64,000 bases of DNA. Origin: Nocardioidaceae bacterium (lineage in GTDB: Bacteria > Actinomycetota > Actinomycetes > Propionibacteriales > Nocardioidaceae). Numbering within the stretch: the first letter of the stretch is position 1; every line of letters starts with the position of its first letter. The notes below the pieces were generated by a model, which worked only from the letters and a program-made list of their open reading frames with translations, ran no database searches and had not been told where the DNA came from. The position numbers were made by a program, and so were the translations under genes. Where the stretch lies: the NCBI GenBank assembly GCA_017744365.1, contig JAGIBL010000001.1, positions 989,416 to 1,053,415 of the forward strand. The letters are read 5' to 3'. Positions 1-7,361 of the stretch are shown here, piece by piece.

Positions 1-1
1 C

Positions 2-553
2 ACCGACGAGGCCGCCGTCCAGGCGCTCCTCGACCTGGCCGACAGCGTCGGCGGGGTGGACGTGATGATCAACAACGCGGGTCTCGGCGGCACCGCGAGC
101 GTGCTCGAGATGACCGACGAGCAGTGGAGCAAGGTTCTCGACATCACCCTGACCGGGACGTTCCGGTCGGTGCGCGCGGCCACCAACCGGATGATCGCCA
201 ACGGGACCCGTGGCGTCATCGTCAACAACGCGAGCGTGATCGGCTGGCGGGCCCAGGAGGGCCAGGCGCACTACGCCGCTGCCAAGGCGGGCGTGATGGC
301 GCTGACCAGGTGCGCCGCCCTCGACGTCGCGCCGCACGGCATCCGCATCAACGCGGTGTCGCCGTCGCTGGCGATGCACCCGTTCCTGGCCAAGGTGACC
401 AGCGACGAGCTGCTGCACGAGCTCAAGCAGCGCGAGGCCTTCGGGCGGGCCGCCGAACCGTGGGAGGTCGCCAATGTGATGGTGTTCCTCGCCAGTGACT
501 ACTCGTCGTACCTGACCGGTGAGGTGATCAGTGTCAGCAGCCAGCACGCCTGA
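2..553 (+). CDS. ipdF: SDR-family oxidoreductase, 5' end outside window (IpdF-like)
   Basis: The frame is open from base 2, so the gene begins upstream and only about 184 C-terminal residues are visible. The retained part carries the Rossmann/SDR segments INNAGLGG, the serine-containing NNASVIG and the catalytic HYAAAKAG (Tyr-x3-Lys), so the catalytic half is intact while the TGxxxGxG cofactor motif is off-window. It overlaps kstR2 by 23 nt and is followed by kstR2 and fadA6, the gene order of the M. tuberculosis Rv3559c-Rv3557c-Rv3556c block. There the SDR is IpdF, acting on the C5 oxygen function of the HIP-derived CoA ester in steroid C/D-ring breakdown. The SDR assignment is firm; the IpdF assignment rests on synteny. 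Confidence 0.75.
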   Translation, partial: TDEAAVQALLDLADSVGGVDVMINNAGLGGTASVLEMTDEQWSKVLDITLTGTFRSVRAATNRMIANGTRGVIVNNASVIGWRAQEGQAHYAAAKAGVMALTRCAALDVAPHGIRINAVSPSLAMHPFLAKVTSDELLHELKQREAFGRAAEPWEVANVMVFLASDYSSYLTGEVISVSSQHA

Positions 554-1124
554 GCCCAGCCGCCGCAGCGAGCTACTCGGCATCGCCGCAGTGCTCTTCG
601 CCGAGCGGGGCTTCAAGAACACGACCGTCCGCGACATCGCCGACGCCGCCGGGATCCTGTCCGGCAGCCTGTACCACCACTTCGACTCCAAGGAGTCGAT
701 GGTCGACGAGCTGCTGGACACCTTCCAGACCGAGCTGTGGGCCCGGTACGACGAGATCGAGGCGTCGGACCGGACGCCGAAGCAGAAGCTCGAGGCGGTC
801 GTGCGCGCGTCGTTCCAGGCGATCGACGAGCACCACAGCGAGGTCGCGATCTTCCAGAACGACGCGGCCTACCTGGCCGGGTTCGACCGGTTCGCCTACC
901 TGGGCGAGCGGAACCTGAAGTTCCGCGAGCTCTGGACCGGTCTGCTCACCGCCGGCGTGGCCAGTGGTGAGCTCCGGGCCGGCCTCGACGTCGAGCTCGT
1001 CTACCGGTTCCTGCGCGACACCGTCTGGGTGGCCGTGCGCTGGTACCGCCCCGGCGGCGCCCTGACCCCGGCCGACGTGGCCGACCAGTACCTGACCATC
1101 CTCCTGGAAGGCATCTCCCAATGA
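531..1124 (+). CDS. kstR2: TetR-family repressor KstR2
   Basis: A 197-residue TetR regulator, close to the ~200 of KstR2. The N-terminal helix-turn-helix spans about residues 30-50 (TTVRDIADAAGILSGSLYHHF), followed by a C-terminal ligand domain. In mycobacteria KstR2 represses the genes for the last two steroid rings and is released by HIP-CoA; its operator is AnCAAGnnCTTGnT. A perfect copy of that operator occurs in this window at 7333-7346, inside the divergent promoter of echA20-ipdABC, which supports the name. The start is GTG 531, preceded by GAGGTG at a fair Shine-Dalgarno distance; it overlaps the upstream SDR by 23 nt, and its stop overlaps the fadA6 ATG (ATGA), so the three genes form one transcript. 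Confidence 0.88.
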   Translation: MSAASTPEPSRRSELLGIAAVLFAERGFKNTTVRDIADAAGILSGSLYHHFDSKESMVDELLDTFQTELWARYDEIEASDRTPKQKLEAVVRASFQAIDEHHSEVAIFQNDAAYLAGFDRFAYLGERNLKFRELWTGLLTAGVASGELRAGLDVELVYRFLRDTVWVAVRWYRPGGALTPADVADQYLTILLEGISQ

Positions 1125-2284
1125 CCGAGGCATTCATCGTCGACGCCGTCCGCACCCCGGTCGGCAAGCGCCGCGGTTCGCTCGCCTCGATGCACTCCGC
1201 CGACCTCGGCGCGCACGTGCTCTCCGCGCTGGTCGAGCGCACCGGGATCGACCCGGGTGCCGTCGACGACGTGGTGATGGGCTGCTGCGACACGATCGGC
1301 TCGCAGGCCGGCGACGTCGCCCGGACGGCGTGGCTGGTGGCCGGGCTGCCCGACCACGTGCCCGGCGTGACCATCGACCGGCAGTGCGGCTCGTCCCAGC
1401 AGGCGGTGCACTTCGCGGCCCAGGGAGTGATGTCCGGGACCCAGGACCTCGTGGTCGCGGGCGGGTTGCAGAACATGTCCGCGATCCCGATCTCGGCCGC
1501 GATGCTGGTCGCCGGCCAGTACGGCTTCACCACGCCGTTCGCGGAGTCGCCGGGCTGGGTGAAGCGGTACGGCGACGGCGAGGTCTCCCAGTTCAACTCC
1601 GCCGAGATGATCGCCGCGAAGTGGGACATCAGCCGGGAGCGGATGGAGGAGTTCGCGCTCGCCTCGCACGCCCGCGCCAAGACCGCGATCGCCGAGGGCC
1701 GGTTCGACAACGAGATCGCTCCAGTGACGCTGGCCGACGGCACCGTGTTCACCACCGACGAGTGCCCGCGGGACACCTCGCTGGAGGCGATGGCGGCGCT
1801 GGAGCCGCTCGCGCCCGGGGGCCGGATCACCGCGGCGGTGGCCTCGCAGATCTGCGACGCCTCCTCGGCGATGCTGATCGCCTCGGAGCAGGCGGTGCGC
1901 GACCACGGTCTCACCCCGCGCGCCCGCATCCACCACCTCTCGGTGAAGGGCGACGACCCGATCTGGATGCTGACCGGCCCGATCCGGGCGACGAGGCACG
2001 CGCTGGAGAAGACCGGTCTCTCCGTCGACGACATCGACCTGTTCGAGTGCAACGAGGCGTTCGCATCGGTGGTGCTGGCCTGGTCCGACGAGATCGGCGT
2101 CCCGCTGGAGAAGGTCAACGTCAACGGCGGCGGCATCGCGCTCGGCCACCCGATCGGCGCCACCGGAACCCGGCTCATGGGCACCCTGCTCAACGAGCTG
2201 GAGCGCACCGGCGGGCGGTACGGCCTGCAGACCATGTGCGAGGGCGGCGGTCAGGCCAACGTGACCATCATCGAGCGTCTCTGA
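1121..2284 (+). CDS. fadA6: Acetyl-CoA acyltransferase (thiolase) FadA6
   Basis: A 387-residue thiolase of normal length. The nucleophilic Cys89 sits in DRQCGSSQQA; the C-terminal catalytic His and Cys lie in GGGIALGHPIGATGTR and MCEGGGQANV. Next to kstR2 this is FadA6, which in the mycobacterial pathway thiolyses the ring-C-opened dioxo-decanedioyl-CoA to acetyl-CoA plus a methyl-oxo-octanedioyl-CoA. Its ATG overlaps the kstR2 stop by 4 nt, so translation is probably coupled. A second thiolase in the window (17500-18663) belongs to side-chain degradation, so the two should not be confused. The thiolase function is certain; the specific step is inferred from order and family. Confidence 0.88.
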   Translation: MTEAFIVDAVRTPVGKRRGSLASMHSADLGAHVLSALVERTGIDPGAVDDVVMGCCDTIGSQAGDVARTAWLVAGLPDHVPGVTIDRQCGSSQQAVHFAAQGVMSGTQDLVVAGGLQNMSAIPISAAMLVAGQYGFTTPFAESPGWVKRYGDGEVSQFNSAEMIAAKWDISRERMEEFALASHARAKTAIAEGRFDNEIAPVTLADGTVFTTDECPRDTSLEAMAALEPLAPGGRITAAVASQICDASSAMLIASEQAVRDHGLTPRARIHHLSVKGDDPIWMLTGPIRATRHALEKTGLSVDDIDLFECNEAFASVVLAWSDEIGVPLEKVNVNGGGIALGHPIGATGTRLMGTLLNELERTGGRYGLQTMCEGGGQANVTIIERL

Positions 2285-2326
2285 AACCAGGTCGCTTTCG
2301 CGCGGAGCGCTTGCCAGACTCGCACG

Positions 2327-3316
2327 GTGGACCTCATCCCGTACGACGCCGAGGACGCCGCCGCGGTCGAGAGTGCTGTCTCGATCATGCGCGAGGTGGT
2401 CCTCGCCGACTCGCCCTGGGAACGGCCGCCGACGACGTACCGGCACACGATGTCGCTGCGGTACGGCGACGGCGAGCCCGGCCGCTGGTTCCTGCTGCGC
2501 GAGGACGGCGCGGACGTGGGCGTCGTCGCGCTGCACAGCAGCGATCACGACAACCTCGAGCTGGCCTGGCTGAGCCTCGCGATCCGCCCGTCGCGGCGAC
2601 GCGAGGGTCTCGGTCGCCGCGGTCTCGCCGTGGCTGCCGAGGAGTCCGTCCGCACCGGCCGCCCGCTGCTGCTGCTCTACGGCTGGGACGTCCCGGCGCT
2701 GCGGGCCTTCGCCGCGGCCACCGGGTTCGAGGAGCGCAGCACCGAGGTCACCCGGGCCCAGGAGATGAGCGGGACTCCCGACGAGACGGAACGGTTCGTC
2801 TCGCTCCGGGCCGAGGCGGCCGCCCGCGCGCAGGACTACGAGCTGGTCCGGTTCGCGGGGGAGTCGCCCGAGGAGCTGCTGGCCGCGCTGGCCCGGGTGA
2901 CCGAGGCGATCAACGACGCCCCGACCGACGCGCTGGAGATGGAGGACGAGCGGTACGACGCCGCCCGGGTCCGCGACTACGAGCACGCGATGACCGCCTC
3001 GGGCTTCCGCTTCCGCCGGGTGATCGCGCGGCACCGCGAGACCGGCGAGGTCGTGGGCCACACCGTGATGGTGGTGGACACCGAGCAGCCGGCCTGGGGC
3101 GAGCAGCACGACACCGCGGTGCTGCCGGCTCACCGCGGGCACCGGCTGGGCCTGCTGCTCAAGGCCGAGATGCTGCTCTGGCTGGCCGAGGAGGAGCCGC
3201 AGCTGCGGCACGTGCTCACCGGGAACGCCGCGTCGAACGACGTCATGATCGCGGTCAACGAGCGGCTCGGGTACCGGGTGGCCGGACGCGAGCTGCTCTT
3301 CCAGCGACGGTTCTGA
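2327..3316 (+). CDS. Tandem GNAT-family acetyltransferase
   Basis: A 329-residue protein with two GNAT-like halves. The first has an acetyl-CoA loop-like segment RREGLGRRGLAVAAE near residues 90-105; the second has LPAHRGHRLGLLLKAEML near 265-283, the usual Rx2Gx(G/L) P-loop of GNAT folds. Paired-GNAT proteins of this size are common in actinobacteria, often with a degenerate N-terminal half. The substrate cannot be told. The start is GTG 2327, with CAGACT 6 nt upstream, resembling the leaderless promoters seen elsewhere in the window. It sits 42 nt after fadA6 and probably has its own transcript; nothing links it to steroids. Confidence 0.75.
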   Translation: MDLIPYDAEDAAAVESAVSIMREVVLADSPWERPPTTYRHTMSLRYGDGEPGRWFLLREDGADVGVVALHSSDHDNLELAWLSLAIRPSRRREGLGRRGLAVAAEESVRTGRPLLLLYGWDVPALRAFAAATGFEERSTEVTRAQEMSGTPDETERFVSLRAEAAARAQDYELVRFAGESPEELLAALARVTEAINDAPTDALEMEDERYDAARVRDYEHAMTASGFRFRRVIARHRETGEVVGHTVMVVDTEQPAWGEQHDTAVLPAHRGHRLGLLLKAEMLLWLAEEEPQLRHVLTGNAASNDVMIAVNERLGYRVAGRELLFQRRF

Positions 3317-3350
3317 GCCACCTGGCCCTCGCGGGCGGTAGGTTGCCGCC

Positions 3351-3683
3351 ATGCGAAGGTGCGGTGCGGCCGTCCTGCTGGGTGCCCTCCTGGTGACGTC
3401 CGCGTGCGGGGGAGGCGGCGGCAGTGACGGGCGGCCCTCTGAGGGCGACGTCTCGAAGGCGCTGCGGAAGGCCGGTGAGGACTCCCTCCTCGGTCCTGCC
3501 GCGAAGGACATCACCAAGGCGAAGGCGGACTGCATCGCGAAGGTGCTCGTGGACTCCAAGGTCTCCGACCGCACCCTGAAGAAGATCGTCGCCGCCGACA
3601 AGGACTTCCTGCCCAGCAAGGCCGACGAAGCCGCTCTGTCGAAGGCCGGACCCGACCTGGTCCGCTGCGTCGCCAACAAGTAG
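3351..3683 (+). CDS. Small secreted lipoprotein, unknown function
   Basis: A 110-residue protein. A short basic N-terminus and hydrophobic stretch end in the lipobox VTSAC (Cys19), followed by a Gly/Ser linker and a charged helical domain. Two further cysteines (in KADCIAK and VRCVAN) could form a disulfide, as in several actinobacterial lipoproteins. TAGGTT lies 6 nt before ATG 3351, so the mRNA is probably leaderless. It faces the ipdC operon across a strong hairpin. I do not recognise the domain. Confidence 0.7.
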   Translation: MRRCGAAVLLGALLVTSACGGGGGSDGRPSEGDVSKALRKAGEDSLLGPAAKDITKAKADCIAKVLVDSKVSDRTLKKIVAADKDFLPSKADEAALSKAGPDLVRCVANK

Positions 3684-3710
3684 CGCTCAGCCCTCTACGT
3701 CGTCGGCCTC

Positions 3711-3774
3711 CGAATCGGGTGAAATGGCCCGCCGAATCGGGTGAAATGGCCCGCCGAATCGGGTGAAATGGCTC
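3711..3774. repeat. 22-bp tandem repeat, left arm of a symmetric repeat nest
   Basis: Nearly three head-to-tail copies of a 22-bp unit start at 3711, 3733 and 3755; the first two are identical and the third runs into the hairpin at 3769. Each unit starts CGAATCGGGTGAAATGG and ends in CCCGC. Read on the minus strand, the unit shares its TTCGGCGGGCCA core with the right-hand array (3806-3849), so the two arms mirror each other around the hairpin. Confidence 0.9.
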
Positions 3775-3808
3775 AGCGACACGCCCGGGCGGGCGTGTCG
3801 CTGAGCCA
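3769..3808. terminator. Perfect 18-bp stem hairpin, probable bidirectional terminator
   Basis: TGGCTCAGCGACACGCCC (3769-3786) is exactly complementary to 3791-3808, with the 4-nt loop GGGC. It lies between the ends of the convergent lipoprotein gene (3683) and ipdC (3855). There is no T-tract on either side, as is usual for high-GC actinobacterial terminators. Confidence 0.8.
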
Positions 3809-3849
3809 GAAGGCTGGTTTCGGCGGGCCAGAAGGCCTGATTCGGCGGG
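3806..3849. repeat. 22-bp tandem repeat, right arm of the repeat nest
   Basis: Two 22-bp units at 3806 and 3828, differing at a few positions, both of the form CCAGAAGG plus a variable stretch plus TTCGGCGGG. The TTCGGCGGGCCA core matches the reverse complement of the left array, while the intervening 10 bp differ (GAAGGC-type here, TTTCACC-type on the left). Period, core and placement show that both arms belong to one composite element. Confidence 0.85.
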
Positions 3850-3854
3850 TCGGG

Positions 3855-4922
3855 TCAGAGGAGGTAGGTGGCGGTGCGGCGGAGGGAGGTGGCGGCCTGG
3901 GTGACGACGCGGTCGATGAGCTCCTCGCAGGTCGGCAGGTCGTCGATGACGCCGACCACCTGGCCGCTGGCGAGGACACCCGCCGTCGGGTCGCCCTCGA
4001 CGAGTCCGGCACGCAGCATCATCGGGGTGTTCGCGGCCAGGATCATCTGCGCCCAGGTGCGGTCCTGGCCGTGCTTCATCGCCTGGCCGTCCTGGACCAG
4101 CTGACGCCAGGACATCCCGCTCATCCTCTTGAAGCCGAGCGTCCGGCGAGCCGTCGGGCCGAGCCGCTTCAGCGCGCTGGACTCCTCGACCGACGTGACC
4201 AGGGGAGTGCGCAGCATCCGGTGCGGCATCCCGTCGACCTTCGCGGTGACGACGGTGCCGTTCAGGTCGGCCTCCAGGTAGCGCTGCTTGACCGCGTCCG
4301 GGACCCGGCTCTCCTGGGTGAGCAGGAACCGGGTGCCCATGCCGACCCCGGCGGCGCCGTACGAGAGCGCGGCCGCCAGCCCGCGGCCGTCGAAGAACCC
4401 GCCCGCCGCGATCACGGGGATCTCCACGGCGTCGAGCACCGTCGGCAGCAGCAGCGTGGTCGGCACGTTGCCGGTGTGGCCCCCGCCCTCGCCGCCCTGG
4501 ATCATCACCGCGTCGGCTCCCCAGGAGGCCACCTTCTTGGCGTGCTTGGCGGCGCCGATGCTCGGGATCACGACGATGTCGTGCTCCTTGAGCTTGGCGA
4601 TCAGCTCCGGCTTGGGGGCCAGCGCGAAGGAGGCCACCTTCACGCCGTGGTCGATGAGCAGCTGGCAGCGGTCGGGCGCGTCGCCGGCGTCGGCGCGCAG
4701 GTTCACCCCGAACGGGTTGTCGGTACGGCCCTTGACCTCGACGATCGCCTTCTCGAGCTCCTCGATCGTCATCGTCGCCGAGGCGAGGATGCCCAGGCCG
4801 CCCGCGTTCGCGGTTCCCGAGACGAGCCGCGGGCCGGCGACCCAGCCCATCCCGGTCTGCACCACCGGGTGCCGGATGCCGACCAGCTCGGTCAGCGGCG
4901 TCTTCAGCAGCTGGTCGATCAT
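3855..4922 (-). CDS. ipdC: IpdC, FMN-dependent steroid-ring oxidoreductase (nitronate monooxygenase family)
   Basis: A 355-residue TIM-barrel flavoprotein of the 2-nitropropane dioxygenase/nitronate monooxygenase family. Typical segments are VQTGMGWVAGPRLVSGTANA near the N-terminus, MIQGGEGGGHTG (phosphate/flavin loop) and VIAAGGFFDGRGLAAALSYGA in the second half. Last gene of echA20-ipdA-ipdB-ipdC; its ATG overlaps the ipdB stop (ATGA), which fixes the start at 4922 and rules out the longer open frame. In M. tuberculosis the equivalent (Rv3553) is needed to process 5-OH-HIC-CoA toward the substrate of EchA20. It is expressed under the KstR2 operator at 7333. Confidence 0.87.
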   Translation of the reverse strand: MIDQLLKTPLTELVGIRHPVVQTGMGWVAGPRLVSGTANAGGLGILASATMTIEELEKAIVEVKGRTDNPFGVNLRADAGDAPDRCQLLIDHGVKVASFALAPKPELIAKLKEHDIVVIPSIGAAKHAKKVASWGADAVMIQGGEGGGHTGNVPTTLLLPTVLDAVEIPVIAAGGFFDGRGLAAALSYGAAGVGMGTRFLLTQESRVPDAVKQRYLEADLNGTVVTAKVDGMPHRMLRTPLVTSVEESSALKRLGPTARRTLGFKRMSGMSWRQLVQDGQAMKHGQDRTWAQMILAANTPMMLRAGLVEGDPTAGVLASGQVVGVIDDLPTCEELIDRVVTQAATSLRRTATYLL

Positions 4923-5677
4923 GCGTTCGGCACCTCGCGGTCGCGCAGCGTCTTCGGGTCGAGCACGTTGCGGATGATCATCAGCTCGGACTCGGTGGGC
5001 TCGCGGGTGGTGGCGACGTCGCTGGGAAGCTCCAGGGCGAAGCCGGTGTTCTCGACGACCTCGTCGACACTCACGCCCGGGTGGACGCTCAGCAGCCGCA
5101 CGGTGTCGTCGGTTCCTCGTACGTCGAAGACGCCGAGGTTGCTGACGATCCGGTGGATGTCGTTGTACTTGCTCGCGGCGACGCCGGCCTCCTTGGCGCG
5201 CTTCGGGCCGACGCCGGAGACGATGTCGACCTGCTCCACGAAGACCCGGGTGCTGTGCTTCGGCACCCAGTACGACGTGCGGTTGTTCACCGTGTTGCCG
5301 GGCGCACCGCGCGATCCGAGCAGCTGTCGCTTCGGCTGGGCGAAGTCGCCGATCGCGGAGATGTTCTGGTTGCCGTGCCGGTCGACCTGGGTGGCGCCCA
5401 TCATCACGTGCCGCTTGCCGTAGGCGACCACGTCGAAGACCCGGCGGAACGGGATCCAGCCCTCGACCACGTCGCCCTTCGCGAACAGCGGCGGGACGCC
5501 GGCGAGGAACAGGGACTCGCCGTCGGAGATGACCAGGTCCGGGTTGGAGGTGAGCTTGGCCAGCCTGACGCCCAGCATCGGCAGCATCCCCATCGGGCTG
5601 GCGAAGATCTCGCCGTCGTCCTTGAAGGCGTCGGCGATCGCGGCGGCGCAGACCTCGGCGCGGGTGTAGTTGCTCAT
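4919..5677 (-). CDS. ipdB: IpdB, beta subunit of the COCHEA-CoA ring hydrolase
   Basis: A 252-residue protein of the CoA-transferase beta-subunit fold, with the family segments FASPMGMLPMLGVRLA and ISDGESLFLAG. The region HVMMGATQVDRHGNQN matches the beta subunit of class I CoA transferases. In the steroid pathway IpdAB is not a transferase but a hydrolase that opens ring C of COCHEA-CoA. ATG 5677 shares one base with the ipdA stop (TGATG) and has AGGAG 6-8 nt upstream, so I prefer it over GTG 5680. It overlaps ipdC by 4 nt. Subunit pairing with the preceding gene supports the name. Confidence 0.9.
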   Translation of the reverse strand: MSNYTRAEVCAAAIADAFKDDGEIFASPMGMLPMLGVRLAKLTSNPDLVISDGESLFLAGVPPLFAKGDVVEGWIPFRRVFDVVAYGKRHVMMGATQVDRHGNQNISAIGDFAQPKRQLLGSRGAPGNTVNNRTSYWVPKHSTRVFVEQVDIVSGVGPKRAKEAGVAASKYNDIHRIVSNLGVFDVRGTDDTVRLLSVHPGVSVDEVVENTGFALELPSDVATTREPTESELMIIRNVLDPKTLRDREVPNA

Positions 5678-6558
5678 CACTGCTCCTGCCCGAACGCCGC
5701 GACCGCGGCCTGGTAGGACGCTTCGTCACCGCTGAGGAAACGGGACTCGAAGGCATCCCAGTCCTCGGACCCACTGGCCGCGGCGGCGTACGCCTTCTGG
5801 AACCTCTCGTCACGCTCGTAGTCCGGCGTGCAGGTGGTGAAGTGCGCGCCGTTCGGGGTCTCCACGACGCCGTCGACCATCATCCGGCTGACCAGCAGCC
5901 GCTGGACCGGGGTGTCGACGGTCAGCCCGGCGGTGTCGACGATCTGCTCGACGCTGACGAACGCCTTCGACGCGGCCTGCACGAACAGGTCGTCGAAGTA
6001 CGGGTCCGGGCCGAGGTAGGTCGCGTTCCCGTGCACGTCCGCGCGGTTCAGGTGCACGAGGGCGACGTCGAGGTTCAGCGCGGGGACCGCGGTGAGCTCC
6101 TCGAAGGCGCCGTCGGAGTCCGCGTACGGCGACGCGATCGTCTTGATCCACGGGTTGTTCACGAGCACGTCGGAGCCGAGCCCGGCCCGCATCGGCAGGA
6201 AGGGCAGGCGCTGCGCGGCGGCGTACAGGCCGGTCTGGAACATCCCCTCGTCCAGCTCGACGACCTCCGGGATGGTGCCGCTCTGGCGGGCGCGCTGGAA
6301 GTTCGGCTCCAGCGGTATCGAGTCCAGCGAGACGAACGCGTAGACCAGCTTGCGGATCTTGCCGGCCCGGGCGAGCAGGCCGACGTCGGCGCCGCCCCAG
6401 GACACGATGGTCAGGTCCTTCAGGTCCGAGCGCAGGATCGCACGCACCAGCGCCATCGGCTTGCGCCGCGGGCCCCAGCCGCCGATCCCGATGGTCATCC
6501 CGTCGGAGAGCTGCGCGACCACCTCGTCGATGGTCATCTGCTTGTCGCGAGGCTTCAC
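5677..6558 (-). CDS. ipdA: IpdA, alpha subunit of the COCHEA-CoA ring hydrolase
   Basis: A 293-residue CoA-transferase alpha-subunit-fold protein with the glycine-rich DGMTIGIGGWGPRRKPMALV near residues 19-38 and a VALVHLNRADVHGNATYLG segment. Forms the heteromeric IpdAB hydrolase with the next gene; in M. tuberculosis loss of ipdAB makes cholesterol toxic by trapping CoA. The start is GTG 6558, which overlaps the echA20 stop by 4 nt (GTGA); a downstream ATG at codon 8 is a weaker alternative. Tight overlap on both sides indicates coupled, stoichiometric expression. Confidence 0.9.
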   Translation of the reverse strand: MKPRDKQMTIDEVVAQLSDGMTIGIGGWGPRRKPMALVRAILRSDLKDLTIVSWGGADVGLLARAGKIRKLVYAFVSLDSIPLEPNFQRARQSGTIPEVVELDEGMFQTGLYAAAQRLPFLPMRAGLGSDVLVNNPWIKTIASPYADSDGAFEELTAVPALNLDVALVHLNRADVHGNATYLGPDPYFDDLFVQAASKAFVSVEQIVDTAGLTVDTPVQRLLVSRMMVDGVVETPNGAHFTTCTPDYERDERFQKAYAAAASGSEDWDAFESRFLSGDEASYQAAVAAFGQEQ

Positions 6559-7313
6559 TTCTTGGCCTTCTCCGTTCCCGCGAAGGTGTCGCGGAGCTCA
6601 TCGGACACACCCATCAGGTTCAGCTCGAAGGTGAAGCCCTGCTCGAACCGGTAGGACTTGTTCACGTCCACCGGCTCGATCCCGTTGAGGGCCTCCTTGG
6701 CCGCGCGGATGACCCGGCCGTCCTTCTCCGCGATGCTCGCCGCGACCTCGAGCGCCGCGTCCAGCAGGTAGTCCCGCGGGACGACCCGGTAGACGGTCCC
6801 GAACCGGTGCAGGTCCTTGGCCGAGATCGTCGCGGCGGTGAAGTACAGCGCGCGCATCATCTGCTGGGGGACCAGCCGGGCCATGTGCGTGGCCGCGCCG
6901 AGAGCACCCTGCTTGACCTCGGGGACGCCGAAGTAGGCGTCCTCGCTGGCCACCACGATGTCCGCGTTGCCGGCCAGGCCGACGCCGCCGCCGACGCAGA
7001 AGCCGTTGACCGCGGCGATGACCGGGACCGCGCACTCGTAGACCGCCTTGAACGCGGCGAAGCAGCCCTTGTTGGCGCCGAGGAGTGCGTCGAAGCCGTC
7101 GGTGTGCTGCATCTCCTTGATGTCCACGCCGGCGTTGAAGCCCTTGCCCTCGGCGCGCAGGACGACCACCTTCGTGGCCTGGTCGCGGCTCGCCTCGTCG
7201 AGGGCGGCCGCGACGTCGAACCAGCCCTGGACGGTGAGCGCGTTGACCGGGGGAGCGTTCATGGTGACGACGCGGATGCCGTCGTCGCGGAGCTCTGAGG
7301 TGACTGCGGTCAT
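6555..7313 (-). CDS. echA20: EchA20, enoyl-CoA hydratase-fold ring D hydrolase
   Basis: A 252-residue crotonase-fold protein. The oxyanion-hole segments are KGFNAGVDIKEM and NGFCVGGGVGLAGNAD; the C-terminal helix region is present. Synteny with ipdAB assigns it to EchA20, which hydrolytically opens ring D of HIEC-CoA in mycobacterial cholesterol catabolism. The start is ATG 7313 with AAAGG about 8 nt upstream. First gene of the operon: it runs divergently from the SDR gene at 7362, and only 48 bp separate them, fully occupied by the KstR2 operator and promoter. Confidence 0.88.
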   Translation of the reverse strand: MTAVTSELRDDGIRVVTMNAPPVNALTVQGWFDVAAALDEASRDQATKVVVLRAEGKGFNAGVDIKEMQHTDGFDALLGANKGCFAAFKAVYECAVPVIAAVNGFCVGGGVGLAGNADIVVASEDAYFGVPEVKQGALGAATHMARLVPQQMMRALYFTAATISAKDLHRFGTVYRVVPRDYLLDAALEVAASIAEKDGRVIRAAKEALNGIEPVDVNKSYRFEQGFTFELNLMGVSDELRDTFAGTEKAKK

Positions 7314-7332
7314 GGGTGGCCTTTCTCGCCCT

Positions 7333-7350
7333 ACCAAGCACTTGCTTGGT
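7333..7350. promoter_or_regulatory. KstR2 operator
   Basis: ACCAAGCACTTGCTTGGT: 7-bp inverted arms around ACTT. The first 14 bases match the published KstR2 consensus AnCAAGnnCTTGnT at every fixed position. It lies in the 48-bp divergent gap between echA20 and the SDR gene at 7362. It directly abuts TACTGT (7350-7355), the likely -10 of the SDR gene, so repressor binding would block both promoters. Confidence 0.9.
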
Positions 7351-7361
7351 ACTGTAGCAGC

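Noticed and set aside
573-1133. Antisense protein-coding gene opposite kstR2
   Set aside because: No start signal or motif; exactly mirrors the coding frame of kstR2.
3711-3849. CRISPR array
   Set aside because: Repeat units are 22 bp with 10-bp filler, units on the two sides are inverted, spacers are not unique, and no cas gene is present.
3855-5813. N-terminal extension of IpdC to 652 residues
   Set aside because: The extra 297 residues overlap ipdB and ipdA; the ATGA overlap at 4919-4922 gives a natural start for the normal-length protein.
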